A stretch of DNA of 64,000 nt from the NCBI GenBank assembly GCA_023105745.1, contig JALGQZ010000015.1, positions 565,501 through 629,500 of the forward strand, written 5' to 3'. Source of the DNA: Austropuccinia psidii (taxonomy: Eukaryota; Basidiomycota; Pucciniomycetes; Pucciniales; Sphaerophragmiaceae). The position numbers and the translations under genes are program-made. The notes beneath the pieces were generated by a model. The model did no database searches. It was not told the origin of the DNA and was given only the letters and a program-made list of their open reading frames with translations. Positions 1-11,824 of this stretch are shown piece after piece (within the stretch, counting starts at the first letter, position 1; each line of letters starts with the position of its first letter).

Positions 1-212
1 GTGCATTATGACCTCAAATGGCCAAAAACAGCCATTGGGGCCATTTCCCCTGGCTTTGAGGGAAATGACCAGAAATACCCATTTGGGCATAAATTGCCAC
101 TATGGCTTCTGGATTGAGGTGAAGGGCCACAAAGGCCCCAAAAGACAAATGGCCATAAATGGTCCATAAGATGATGACGTGGCCATATTGGCCAGAAACG
201 TACTGTGGCTTG

Positions 213-943
213 CTATGCCATATGGAGATCAAAGCAGATGAATTGCCATGGTTGTGACATTACTGATTCATCTTGAAGGTTTTCTGCTTGAACCAAGTAA
301 TTTGCATTATGAAGCAAAGGAACCAGATTGAATGGCGATTCCAAACCATTATTCTCCTTTAAAAAGAAAATGAGGATTAATTATCACAGGTAAAAAAAGG
401 AAGGGAAAATAACTTACCTTATCAAGCAAAACATCAACATCATAATCACCATTGTAGCTGTCTTTTTCTTGTGAATCATAGCTTGCAATGGGAGTGACAT
501 TGGGCTTGTGGCCAAAGAGCACATCAATTTCAGCATGGAAAGGACACATACTTTCAATATTTTCACTCATTGATTTTATTCCTTTACTCTCATCTTCTTC
601 TGTTAGTCCTTCCCCAGTTGAATTTTCAAATTTTTTGCTGCCATATATTTCTTTTATATGTCTCCCATCAATCTCAGATGCTTCTTGAACAGATGTTTAG
701 GCAATTTCATGATTTTTTGTTGACCTCAATGGCCATAAGCTAAAATGCATGCTGCTTTGACAAAGGAGGTCTTCCAATAGATGTTGAACCACTAGTACCA
801 AAACATGACTCAAAATTGGATTTGACTGAAAGCCAATCAATTATGGTTAAATAATCTGTACGTATTGTGTAACCTGATTGATGTGGCAGGCCAGAGGTGA
901 TCTTTATATCTGACTTGATGTGTCTTGCTTTGGAATGAGGCAT
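213..943 (-). pseudogene. Decayed two-exon copy of a repetitive fungal ORF family
   Basis: Three minus-strand pieces read like one gene. Positions 943-740 encode a segment with the motifs TDYLTIIDWL, CFGTSGSTSIGRPP and SKQHAF. Positions about 690-418 encode an acidic segment with GEGLTEEDE, SMCPFHAEIDVLFG and KPNVTP. This ends at a consensus donor (GTAAGT, 417-412), and after a 61-base intron the frame continues from 356 to a stop at 213-215. The stretch between 740 and 690 breaks the frame, so the copy is probably inactive. From memory, similar CFGT..GRPP and MCP..D.LFG.KPNVTP proteins are common, uncharacterised multicopy proteins in rust genomes, perhaps transposon-derived. I cannot name a function. 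The matched donor, acceptor and continuing frame are seen directly; the family link is inference. Confidence 0.45.
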
Positions 944-1151
944 TATTACATGGATGAAAAATTATAAATGGACTGTAAGCTTTTTGTTCAGATTTTCCAA
1001 AATGGAGTGTAGAAGAATATGTTGTACAGTTATTAATTGTGAGTACTCATTTGGGTGAGGTTTCAAACTCCAATCCCAGATGCATGGGATTTGGTCAAAA
1101 TACCAGGGGACTCAGCTAGAATGCCATGTGATTTACACATAAAAAACAGAG
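944..1151. other. No gene seen; left flank of Gyp-B
   Basis: AT-rich sequence between the decayed minus-strand ORF and the Gyp-B LTR. No ORF or recognisable repeat. The 5 bases before the LTR (CAGAG) do not match the 5 bases after the second Gyp-B LTR (CCAGG). Confidence 0.5.
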
Positions 1152-1440
1152 TGTGGTATTCCATACCAGTTTTTCCAAGGTTCAAATCCACAATGTTAAA
1201 TCCAAAAGTCTAATCAATAATAATAATAATATATATATAAGAGGAAAATAAAGATAAAAAGTGAAATATAAAAGTAGGAAAATTGCAAGAAAAGGGAAGA
1301 GAATTATATCAAGATAACAAAAACAAGTATTCCACTGGAATCTACATCAAATTTTACCTGTAGTCACATATTGCCTCAACCCCATAATATAAAGAATTCT
1401 CTAGATATCATGTATTAAAGAGGAGAAATGATACTATACA

Positions 1441-2875
1441 TATCAGCCTATGACTCAAAACCAGAGCACAAGCATGACAGCCAAAATACCATAAACCAAT
1501 GGTATAGCCAAAATACCACCAAAACATGGAGCTGAGCCAAATTAGCTCAAAAGGTATCAAAAGAAAGAGGAAACTCACCTCTTTCTGAAAATATAAGTCC
1601 CATCACCATAGGACAAATAATAACAAAGTTATTCCATCTCAAACTTATTGCTGAGCATAATCCTTAATTTTCACCTCTCATCTAAAATCCAAAAGGAGAG
1701 GCTTAACCCCATCAAATGGGTATTCAAAATGAAGTTCTAAGCCAGGGATATCCAATGGTACCAGCCAAACTGAGCTAGCACCAATATTACTGGAGTTATG
1801 ATCAATTTCAGGCCAAATAAGGGTGAACAAAACATTCACCTCTCATCTAACTTTTGCGGTTTTAGTGTGGGTTACTTGAAGGGGGTCTTTTTGGAAAAAG
1901 CACAATCAGGGATATCTGATGGTGCCATCCATTTCCCCATAGCCCAACTAGAACAAAAGTTATGGGGCAAATAAGCTCAATACAGCTTTTTGCCTATACC
2001 ATGCAAATGTACAAAAATCTTGTACATGGGATAACTTTGCCATATTTAATGATACCCATATCAAATGAGGTACCATTGTGTAGAGCACATACAGGGATAC
2101 ACACTGAACCAACTCTGAGGTTCATATCTCAATAATTGACAAAGCTATGGCTGTTTTAAGGTCAGATTCCCACCTTCTGTCATATACAGCCTTACCTTGC
2201 GATAATATCCCATAACCATGAATATGAGGTGTCAAATAGACAAAGAAGCTTGTTTTTACTTCAATACCTCATATGTCAGCCAAAACTGGGGTCCCATACA
2301 GTTTCTGTACAGCATTCTACGTGTCATACACATCAGAATCAGTCTGTGAGGTCCCCAGATGAAAATTTTCACCCTGTATTGGTGAAAACTGCCCAGATGT
2401 GGTTTCAAAGCCACATCTGAGCCCAATACAGGCTATACAGGATGTTTTCAAATCACAAGCCAGTCCTAGAGAGTGAAAAATCTTCACTTCCTCTACGTGG
2501 AAAGGTCTAGCACCCTTTCCACCCCATTTCAGGATAAAAAGGACGCTTTTCACAGCCAGAATTGTTTCCTCATCCTGCTCTTGAATACCCTACGTAATAA
2601 ATGTCCAAAACATTTCTACTCTTGGGTAATAATCAGGTATAATTATAATTTTAATTATTGTAGCTCTTATTATAGTAATCCAAGTGGTAAGACTGCACCC
2701 AGGGTTCTCAATAGTGCTCACCACCACTATTTTTTAATAGTAGAACCCTTTAATTATATTATAAAATCTTATTTTACTGAAACACTCTTATCTAAAAATA
2801 ATTTTCCACCTGTCACAGTCATAGTTCTAGCTGTAAATAGCCTAATTACTGCTTCAACATAGACTCAACCTGACA
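1441..2875 (+). repeat. Gyp-A 5' LTR
   Basis: 1435 bp, homologous to 9681-11096 and to the solo LTR 20393-21850. The terminal TG is mutated to TA here. Contains the conserved inverted repeat at 2394-2419. Confidence 0.92.
2394..2419. repeat. Conserved LTR hairpin
   Basis: CAGATGTGG, an 8-base loop, then CCACATCTG. The same hairpin is at 10615-10640 in the 3' LTR and at 21374-21399 in the solo LTR, where the arms extend to 12 bp (CAGATGTGGTTT) with a 2-base loop. Confidence 0.75.
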
Positions 2876-2878
2876 TTT

Positions 2879-2891
2879 TGGGGGCCTGGCC
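2879..2891 (+). promoter_or_regulatory. Gyp-A primer-binding site
   Basis: TGGGGGCCTGGCC lies three bases after the LTR end. The same 13 bases occur at the same place in Gyp-D (34253-34265). The complement ends in CCCCA, as expected for a tRNA with discriminator C such as tRNA-Pro; the exact tRNA is not verified. Confidence 0.7.
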
Positions 2892-3474
2892 ATGTTTTAA
2901 ACTTATTTGGACCTTATCAAGTGAGTTTTTTCTCTAAATTTCCTCATTCTGACAATTTTATTATTTGTTTTAGGCATAAACGTTCTTAAAAAATATATAT
3001 TATATATATATATTCCTTTTTTTGGTGTATATACCACTTTATACTCATATTTTAAGAGTATCTGTCACGTGGCTAATAACCTGAAGACCCTTATTTTTGG
3101 TGTTTTTTACATATAAAGACACTTGAGCCATTAATACAGTCTTATTTTTCAATTAGAATAAGACACCTCATACTGATAAATCAACAGTTGAGGCGTGGTT
3201 GGACATATTTTTAAATCAATTGCCCTGTTATACACCACTTTTGACAGACTATACTTACTAATTACAAGTAATCTGTGAGATATTGGTATACAAATAGTAT
3301 ACCAATTATCAGTAAGCTGTATTTCTGATGTGGAATTGTGAGCTCAATTACACTGTCATTGTACAAGGGCACATTGTAGTAATATACAACCCCAGAGGCC
3401 ATTCTTAGACATGCAAACAGCATTTTAAGAAGTCTTAACTGAAATTAAGCCCTCTTTTTCCTGTTTTGATTCAG
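2892..3474 (+). other. Gyp-A leader with probable first intron
   Basis: No ORF. A consensus donor GTGAGT at 2921 and an acceptor TTCAG ending at 3474, preceded by a CTTAAC branch-like motif and a pyrimidine run, define a 554-base intron. Splicing joins CAA to TGGAAGAT and creates an ATG across the junction, in frame with the gag exon. A CACGTGG box is at about 3068, and similar boxes occur in the Gyp-D leader. Confidence 0.5.
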
Positions 3475-4543
3475 TGGAAGATAACTTCATACCACTTGAA
3501 AGCCAGTCACAGGCCAACACACCAGTGACACCCTCAGAACCAGAGGGCAGCAAAGACAAAGGAAAGAGGCACCGTGAAGGCCTGATAACAGCAAAGAAGT
3601 GGAAACCCATTGCCACACAGAAGAGTAGAATACCACAAAATTCTGCTTCAATACAAGGTAAACCAACCTGGATAACTTGTACAGGGAAAATTACTATAAT
3701 TAACCCAGTTGTAACCTCTGAAGGTAAATTGCCCAAATCAGCAGACCAAAAATTTGTACAAGGCACAGTCAAAGGTAAATACCCTAAGAACATAAAGTTT
3801 TTGGCTGCTTGCAAACACTAACATGTCACCTGTACACCTCAGAGATCTCGGATTCAAAAGGAACCAACCAGAGGACAGAGAAGGTTTGTCCAGAACCAGA
3901 AGACCTGAAAGAGGAAACCTTGGACACAGTAGTGGATGGCAAAACAATGAGGGAGATAATATCAACCCTGCCTTTCACACTTAAATTCAATGGAGACCTC
4001 AAAACAGAGGACTGGAAAGACATGAATCAAGTTCTTCAGCTCCACCAACTTCTCAAGGACTTATTCCAATGGAGAATGGACAACAAGAGGTTCAACCTGG
4101 CATCTCACTGGGCAGAATTTGGAGCAAGTTGCCAGAATATCTGTCTCAAAGAGATAGACTTCAAAGACCTGATGGTAATCACCAAAGTTCGGAATCCTAC
4201 CAGGCAGTTCAGACTCCTGGAGGCAAGGGCACAGAGGATAAGGGAGAATCAAGCCACTATCCAAGCTATAGAAGAACAGTTAACCCAGACAGGGCCTACT
4301 CATATTCCTTCATGCTCACAAGGAGCAGGCCAAATCAGCTCTTCAGTGGCTTCACACCATTCAGAAACCAGCAGATCAGTGGCCAAGAGTCGCCATTCTT
4401 CACAATTCCAGCACGTTCCCAGCAGAAGACAAGGAAACAAGGGCAAGAACAAAGCCTCCTTCAACCAGAGGAGGAAAGAGTCAGACCCTATGATTCAGAA
4501 GCTGTTGAATTTGGTAAAAGAAGTGCAAAAGAACCAGGAGTAG
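3475..4543 (+). pseudogene. Gyp-A ORF1 (N-terminal gag-type protein), spliced
   Basis: Exon 3475-3657 (starting ..EDNFIPLES) ends at donor GTAAAC. An intron of 185 bases contains a CTAAC branch motif and ends CCTCAG at 3842. The frame then continues EISDSKG.. through 4543 (TAG). The product is hydrophilic, with a helix-rich middle, a Ser/Gln-rich stretch, a basic run (RRQGNKGKNK) and a short C-terminal helix. Gyp-D has the same order (ORF1 34758-35675), including the intron at the same place. Its last ~475 bases overlap the gag-pol frame (4069-5406), which is in the -1 frame relative to ORF1. ORF1 itself is open, but the element is dead downstream. Role in particle assembly is inferred from position only. 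Confidence 0.6.
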
Positions 4544-7500
4544 TTGTAAACCACTCTAGAATCAGTAGTCCTAGTAATAGAAACATTACCCCCACTCATA
4601 CTGATCATAACATTGTCACATCTGAGAGCAACATCAACAGTGATACACTGTGGTTAAAAATGTCCCAATATGCTGAAAAATCTGCAAAGCAGTTTGCAGA
4701 ACTTGAAGCCAGCCATGAGAGGATGAAAAAATTACAATTCTCCATGGACAAAATAGTTAAAATCCTTAAAGAAGGACATGCTCAATTGAGAAAAGCCTCT
4801 GAAGAAACTAACAAAAGATTGAATCTATTCTTTGAAGAACAACACAGCGAAAGAGACAGGGATTGTCTGGACCAAGAGATAAACAAATTGTTTAATGTCT
4901 ACCATAACTTCAAGCCCCAACCACAAGGTCAAGTTATGGAGAATCCATATCAACCAGATAACATCAAACCAGATGCCAAGTTGATGAATAAGGCAAGATC
5001 TCCATCACAATACCAGGATGGAGATGGAATGTATTATTCAGAGAAGGAAGCCTTGAAAAAGCATCCTGAGGCCTCAAGCTGGCCTAAATTCTCTGGATCA
5101 GGAGAATATGATCATATGGAGCTCATAGATTACATTGATGGACTCTTCATTGATGTCCCAAGCATACCAGATTACTGGATTACTGCTACACTAAATACAG
5201 CATTTAAAGGACATGCTATTATATGGTACACAGAAATGAAAGAAATCCATGGTGGAAGAGTCAAATCATCCAAAAGTACAGTAATGGAACTTGGATATGG
5301 CAGAAGACCATGTCATTTGAAAATGACAAATACTCAGTGGACAAGGATCCATATGAGTGGTGTCTTAGACAGTCCAAGAGACTTAAAGCCATTGATCCTC
5401 ATATGAACATTCAAATGAGGAATCACAAACTCCTGACACAACTGCCACGAGAACTAGAGCATGCAGTAAAATGCAGATGCAACCAAAATTGCACTCTATA
5501 TGACATTGCCAACACCTTACAAGACACAAGGAAAAGGACTAATATAAAGAAATTCACCCCATATAAGAGCAGTGGTTTCAAGGATAAACAACCTTTCAGG
5601 GTAGAGTTTAAAGACAAACCCAAAGAAAGAGGGGCAGAAGTGGCAAAGAAGAGAAATTCTTGTCACAATTTTGGTTCAACAGACCACTATGCCAACAACT
5701 GTCCAAAGGAAAAGAAAAAAGTCTATGCCATTGAGAAAGTCTCAGAGGAGGAATCCCCAACAGAAGATTCTGAATCAGACTCTTTGGGTGATACCATCAG
5801 AGACCTATCTGATGATGACCAAGACCCAAAGGAAGAATTTCTAGTAGAATACCAAGAGGAAACCCCACTAGAAATTCAGGACACACAGTTGGAGGCAGGA
5901 GTGCCACAGGATACTGCTAATAAAAGCTTGTGCAAACACACACAAGATTCACAAACATTGCTGGTTACGCCAGTGAAAGGGATGGCATATATACATGGAA
6001 CAGACCCAAAGATTACTGTCTGTATTGACAATTCTCATCATCCACTGATCATTGACAGTGGAGCACACTGCTCCATAGTGGCCAGAGAATATCTGGACAA
6101 CCACTTCCCACATTGGGAAAAACAGCTCTTGCCCACTAAGGCAAAGAGCTTTAAAAGTGCCTCAGGGAAGATGACTTCCATTGGTACAATTATCAAAGAG
6201 ATAATTATACCCCACAGGAAGGGTAATATCAGACTCAACCCAGAGTTTGTAGTGCTTCATGATGCCCACATCCAAGAGTTCTTACTGGGAACAGACTACC
6301 AGAGGATGTATGGCATAGATATTTAAAACAGTAAAAATAGGCACATTACCATTGGTACCAACAAAGAAAAGAAATTTTCACTTGATATATACCATATATT
6401 TTCTCAAGATCCACTAGAAGAACTTTTGAATGGATTCAGAGAGGGACAATTTAGCACTACCCTCACCAGTAAACAAAAACTAAGTTTACTGAAGATGCTG
6501 AGAAAGAACAGACCAGCATTTGCCATTGGTGAAGAACCATTGGTTAAGAGCAAAGGCCATGATATAGAACTATATCTGGATGTGGAAAGACCTTATCCAC
6601 CCATGCTTAGGAGACCTCCTTATCCAGCAAGCGTCGAAAACAGCAAAGAAATTGAGAAAAATATCAATGAGCCCTTGGACATGGATGTCATTAGGAAGAT
6701 CGGACATAATGAAATATTGGAAATCACCACCCCTGTCCTAATCACCTGGCATGATGGCAAGTCTAGACTGTGTGGAGACTTCAGAGCTCTGAATAACTAC
6801 ACAAAGGCAGACAGGTACCCTATACCCAGGATACCTCATGCCTTGGATAAACTGGCAAAAGCCAAATACATAACCAAAATGGATTTTATGAAAGGCTCCC
6901 ACCAAAATGGAGTTAAACCAAACTCCATGAAATTACTCAGAATAATATGCCATATGGGTATATATGAGTACACCAGGATGCCATTTGGCATCAAAAATGC
7001 ACCAGCCCACTTCCAAAGGATGATGGACACAATATTTCAAGAAGAAATATTGGAAGGCTCGATGGTGGTATATATTGATGATATCATTATATACTCAGAG
7101 ACATGGGAAGACCATGTACATTACATAGACAGAGTGCTAAGCAAATGTACACCCATCAATCTGAAAACTTCACTGAAAAAGTGTAATTTTGGCCAACAGG
7201 AGCTACTGGCTCTAGGACATAAAGTCTCAGGTCTTAGTCTGTCAATTGACCAGAATAAAGTAGCAGCAGTACTGCAAAAGCCAGTACCAAAGAGCATCAA
7301 AAAGATGCAATCTTTCCTTGGTTTTGCTAGCTACTATAGAAACCACATCAAGAATTTTGCTCACATAAATATTAGTTTATACAAGTTGTGTTCAAAAGAT
7401 GTAGTTTTTGAAATCACCAAGGAAAGGAGGGATGCATATGAGAGGATCAAATATGAACTCACAAATGCACCTGTGCTCATCTTACCTGACTTTGAACTAC

Positions 7501-9656
7501 CATTCAAGTTATACATAGATGCAGCATGTAGTCAAGGGCTAGGAGCAGCCCTTCACCAAAGACAAATTGTGGATGGTGAACCAAGGGAGGGAGTAATATG
7601 TTACATCTCTATGCAGCTGAAAGATTCAGAAGCCAGGTATGGGGCCACCCAGACTGAGTGTCTATGTCTAGTCTGGGCTCTAGAAAAACTCCATTATTAT
7701 CTGGAGGGTGCAGTCTTTGAAGTCTACACAGACTGCACAGCCTTGAAGTCTTTACTGAACATGAAGACTACAAATAGACACATGCTGAGATGGCAAATAG
7801 CCATCCAGGAGTATAGAGGGAACATGACCATCAATTACAAAGAAGGTAAAAGTCATTCCAATGCAGATGCCCTTAGCAGATGGCCATTGGATAATGTCAA
7901 GAGCAATCCAGCTTATGACCCTGAAGTTGCAGCCAAGATCTCCATCCATTTCATGGAAATAGATAGGAGGAGAAACTTCAGATTCTCTGAATGGGCACCA
8001 GGAAGTGGTACACTTGACAGTGGGAACACTGATTCAGAAGGAACAGAAACTCCCATACTGGGAATAAGTTCCTCAGAACTACACAATGAATTTTTCAGTG
8101 CAGTACTGAAGTCTTATGCCAAACAAAAACAGTGTGGCATATTACTACAGCTCCTTCAACAAAAGCACAGGAGTCCAGAGCTGGAATTCCAGCTGGAAGA
8201 ATCCTGGTTGAGGGCCTATAAGGATAACAATTTCTTCCTTATAGATGGCCTGCTGTACCACAGAGAGAAACACACAAGTGAACTCACAGTGGTAGACAGA
8301 GACTACATCTCCTTGATCCTGCAGGAATGCCATGACAGCCCCTATATGGGACACATGAGTGAAGACAGGACCAAGGAGAGGGTATCAAACACAGCTTGGT
8401 GGCCCAAGTGGGAACAAGAGTTGAGTGAATACATCAACACTTGTGAAAGATGCCAAAAGGCAAATAGGTAACATGGGAAGAAGTATGGGTTACTTAAACA
8501 TATAGAAAAACCCAAGGACCCATGGGAAACCATCAATATGGACTTGGCTACAGGAATTGTCCCAGGAGTCAAAGAAAACTACAATGCCTGCTTAATCATA
8601 GTTGATAGGTTCAGCAAGAGCATGAGGTGTCTACCATGCCACAAGGAGGACACAGCCATGGATACTGCTCTGTAATTTTGGAATAACATCATAGATACCT
8701 GTGGAGTCCCTAAGATCATCATTAGTGATAGGGACCCAAAATTCACATCTGAATTTTGGGCCAACTTGTGTGACATGCTTGGCACCAAGCTTGCTTTTTC
8801 CACAGCTTACCATCCACAAAGAGATGGCCTAGCAGAGAGGATGATCCAAACAATGGAGGACATCTTTAGGAGAATCTGTGCCTATGGAATGGAATATAAG
8901 GACCATGAGGGATATACCCATGACTGGTTTACCCTTCTACCAGCAGTCCAACTGGCTTATAATACAAGTCAGCACTCTACCACAGGAAAAACACATGCAC
9001 TGGTAGAGAAAGGGTGGAATCCCTTGTTGCCTGTGGATCACTTGAAGAAGAATCTTCTGACCATCCACCCCACAGCCAAAGACTTCCATGATATGTGGGA
9101 GAGAGCGTGTGACACAGCTGCTAAATGCATAGCTTAGGCAAAAGATTATAATAAGCAGAGGTGGAACAAGACACACATGGTACCTGACTTTAAGGAAGGG
9201 GACCAGGTGTTAGTGTCTACACTGAACTTCAACAATCTTAAAGGACCCAAGAAGATGATAGAGTCATTTGTAGGGCCCTTCACTATCATTAAGTTGATAG
9301 GCAGGAATGCAGTGGAAGTTAAGCTCACAGAGGAGTTTTCCAGGAAACACCCAGTCTTTCCAGTGAGTTTGCTCAAGCCATACTTCCAAACTGAAGAGGG
9401 TAAATTCCCCTCCAGGAAGAAGATCCTCACACCCAGAGAGATAGTGGAAGTGGAGGATTCCCCAGGACCTGCGAGTAAAATCATCAAGGCCAGAAAGATC
9501 AATCTTAATGGGAAGGATCAGAGACAGTACTTAGTCAGATTCAAGAACCAGAAAGCTCATAAGGACAAATGGTTGGCAGAAGATGCCATACTAGATGGGA
9601 ACCTTCATTTGAGGAGATTCAGAGCCTCTAGGAGGACTGAACAGTCTAATCAATGA
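4069..9656 (+). pseudogene. Gyp-A gag-pol (capsid, protease, RT, RNase H, integrase, chromodomain-like tail)
   Basis: Order seen: coiled-coil/capsid segment (4.6-5.6 kb), zinc knuckle at 5661-5702 whose second Cys is replaced by Phe (CHNFGSTDHYANNC), protease with DSGA at about 6054, RT with YIDD at about 7071, RNase H with LYIDAA and [10 protein letters not shown], integrase HHCC zinc finger before 8460, DDE core ([22 protein letters not shown]), and a C-terminal tail with YLVRFKN..DKWL resembling a chromodomain. The frame changes near 5.25 kb (frame 4069-5406 to frame 5223 onward) by a 1-base indel. Stops at 6324, 8469, 8673 and 9135 break pol. Gyp-D at 35.5-40.8 kb shows the intact counterpart. 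The chromodomain places it among chromoviruses. Confidence 0.93.
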
Positions 9657-9668
9657 TGAGCCTTTTTT

Positions 9669-9678
9669 AGAGGGAGGG
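9669..9678 (+). promoter_or_regulatory. Gyp-A polypurine tract
   Basis: AGAGGGAGGG two bases before the 3' LTR: the plus-strand primer site expected at this position. Confidence 0.8.
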
Positions 9679-9680
9679 TA

Positions 9681-11096
9681 TGTCAGCCTGTGACTCAAAA
9701 CCAGAGCACAAGCATGACAGCCAAAATACCATAAACCAATAGTATAGCCAAGATACCACCAAAACATGGAGCTGAGCCAAATAAGCTCAAAAGTTATCAA
9801 AGGAAAGAGGAAGCTCACCTCTTTCTGAAAATATTAGTCCCATCACCATAGAACAAAGAATAACAAAGTTATTCCTGCTCAAAGTTATTGCTGATCATAA
9901 ACCTTAACTTTCACCTCTCATCTAAAATTCAGAAGGGAGGCTTAAACCCATCAAATGGGTATTCAAAATGAAGCTCTCATCCAGGAATATTCAATGGTAC
10001 CAGCCAAACTGAGCTAGCACCAATATTCCTGGAGTTATGGTCAATTTCAGGCCAAATAAGGATAAACAAAACATTTACCTCTCATCTAACTTTTGCAGTT
10101 TTAGCGTGAGATACCTAAAGTGGGGTCTTTTTGGAAAGAGAAAAATAAGGGCTATCTGATTGTGTCATCCATTTTCCAATAGCTCAACTAGAACAAAAGT
10201 TATGGGGAAAATAAGCTCAATACAGCTTTTTGCCTATACCACACAAATGTACAAAAATCTTGTACATGGGATAGCTTTGCCATATTGACTGATACCCATA
10301 ACAAATGAGGGACCATTGTGTAGAGCACATAAAGGGCTAAACACTGAACCAAATTCGATGTTGATATCTCAAGAATTGACAAAGCCATGGCTGTTTTAAG
10401 GTCAGATTCCCACCTGCTGTCATATACAGCCTTACCTTGCGATAATATCCCATAACCATGAATATGAGGTGTCAAATAGACAAAGAAGCTGGTTTTTACT
10501 TCAATACTGGGGTCCCATACAGTTTCTGTACAGCATTCTACGCGTCATACACGTCAGAATCAGGCTGTGAGGTCCCCAGATGAAAATTTTCACCCTGTAT
10601 TAGTGAAAACTGCCCAGATGTGGTTTCAAAGCCACATCTGAGCCCAATACAGGCTATACAGGCTGTTTGTAAACCACAAGCCAGTCCTAGAGTGTGAAAA
10701 ATCTTCACTTCCTCTATGTGGAAAGGTCCAGCACCCTTTCCACCCCATTTCAGGATAAAAAGGAGGCTTTTCACAGCCACAATTGTTTGCTCATCCTGCT
10801 CTTGAATACCCTACGTAGTAAATGTCCAAAACAGTTTTACTCTTTGGTAATAATTAGGTATAATTATAATTTTAATTATTGTAGCTCTTATTATCGTAAT
10901 CCAACTGGTAAGACTGCACCCAGGGTTCTCAATAGCGCTCACCACCACTATTTTTTGATAGTAGAACCCTTTAATTATCTTATAAAATCTTATTTTACTC
11001 AAACACTCTTATCTAAAAATCATTTTCTTTGTGTCACAGTCATAGTTCTAGTTGTAAATAGCCTAATTACTGCTTCAACATAGACTCAACCTGACA
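9681..11096 (+). repeat. Gyp-A 3' LTR
   Basis: 1416 bp, TGTCAG...CTGACA perfect 6-bp terminal inverted repeat. It lacks a short CTCATATGTCAG-containing segment present in the other two copies. Confidence 0.93.
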
Positions 11097-11423
11097 ATAC
11101 ACTCTATACTAGGTACAAGAATATGCTTAAAAATAATTCAGCTTATCCAAATATTTAATATGAATAAAAATGTGTAATATTACAAAAGTGATACCATTAC
11201 TCTTACAACATCATGTGTTACATGTCTTGAAATAAAAAAAACACTTGAATATACGGTAACACAGTGTTACGTTACTCAATCCCCACTTAAACTCCCATAA
11301 CCAAACATTACAGGTATTACCTACAAATTAAATTTTACATAAAAAAATACTCAACTAAATCAAGATCAAGGCTGTGAAGAAGAAAAATAAGCTTAGTAGA
11401 GATAAGAATACAGTTTCAAAAAA

Positions 11424-11765
11424 TGGTGCAATCAACCAAAAATATGGTGCAATATCTGTATCAAATGACACCATTCCATATTTAACCACTGGCAAAAATG
11501 ACTCAAGGCTGTGCGTAATAATCATAAAATTTAGTTAAAATATCAATATAGCTCAAAACATATGGTGCAATCATCCAAACATATGGTGCAATATCCCTAA
11601 CAAATGACACCATTCCAAATTTAGCCACTAGCAAAAATGTCTCAAGGCTGTGGACTGACAATAATAAGGTTCAGAATGGTGCAATTAACCAAACATATGG
11701 TGCAACATCTTGATCAAATGATACCATTTTTAATTTACTCACCAGCAAAAATGTCTCAAGGTGGA
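11424..11765 (+). repeat. Three tandem GGTGCAAT units in Gyp-B LTR
   Basis: Units start at 11424, 11564 and 11678. Each has two GGTGCAA boxes about 20 bases apart, then CAAATGAYACCATT and GCAAAAATGWCTCAAGG. The second LTR copy has four units. Placement just upstream of a TATA box suggests an enhancer array; this is inference. Confidence 0.7.
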
Positions 11766-11815
11766 ATTTTCCTAAGTCCCTTGTTTTGGGAAGTTTCTAT
11801 ACAGGGCGCAAAAGG

Positions 11816-11824
11816 TATAAATAA
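11816..11824 (+). promoter_or_regulatory. TATA box of Gyp-B 5' LTR
   Basis: TATAAATAA after GGCGCAAAAGG. Conserved in the second LTR at 47304-47310 and followed there and here by a pyrimidine-rich stretch. Confidence 0.55.

Larger units (their letters stand above)
1441..11096 (+). mobile_element. Gyp-A: full-length but decayed Ty3/Gypsy chromovirus
   Basis: Bounded by LTRs starting TRTCAGCC and ending CTGACA, with a perfect 5-bp target duplication ATACA at 1436-1440 and 11097-11101. The uninterrupted homologous site (GATACTATACACTCTATACT) is present at 46441-46460, proving the insertion point. Between the LTRs are a primer-binding site, a spliced gag leader, overlapping gag and pol frames, and a polypurine tract. 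Gag-pol has a frame break near 5.25 kb and stops at 6324, 8469, 8673 and 9135, so it cannot make a full polyprotein. The two LTRs differ at many sites and in length (1435 versus 1416), so the insertion is older than Gyp-D. Confidence 0.93.
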
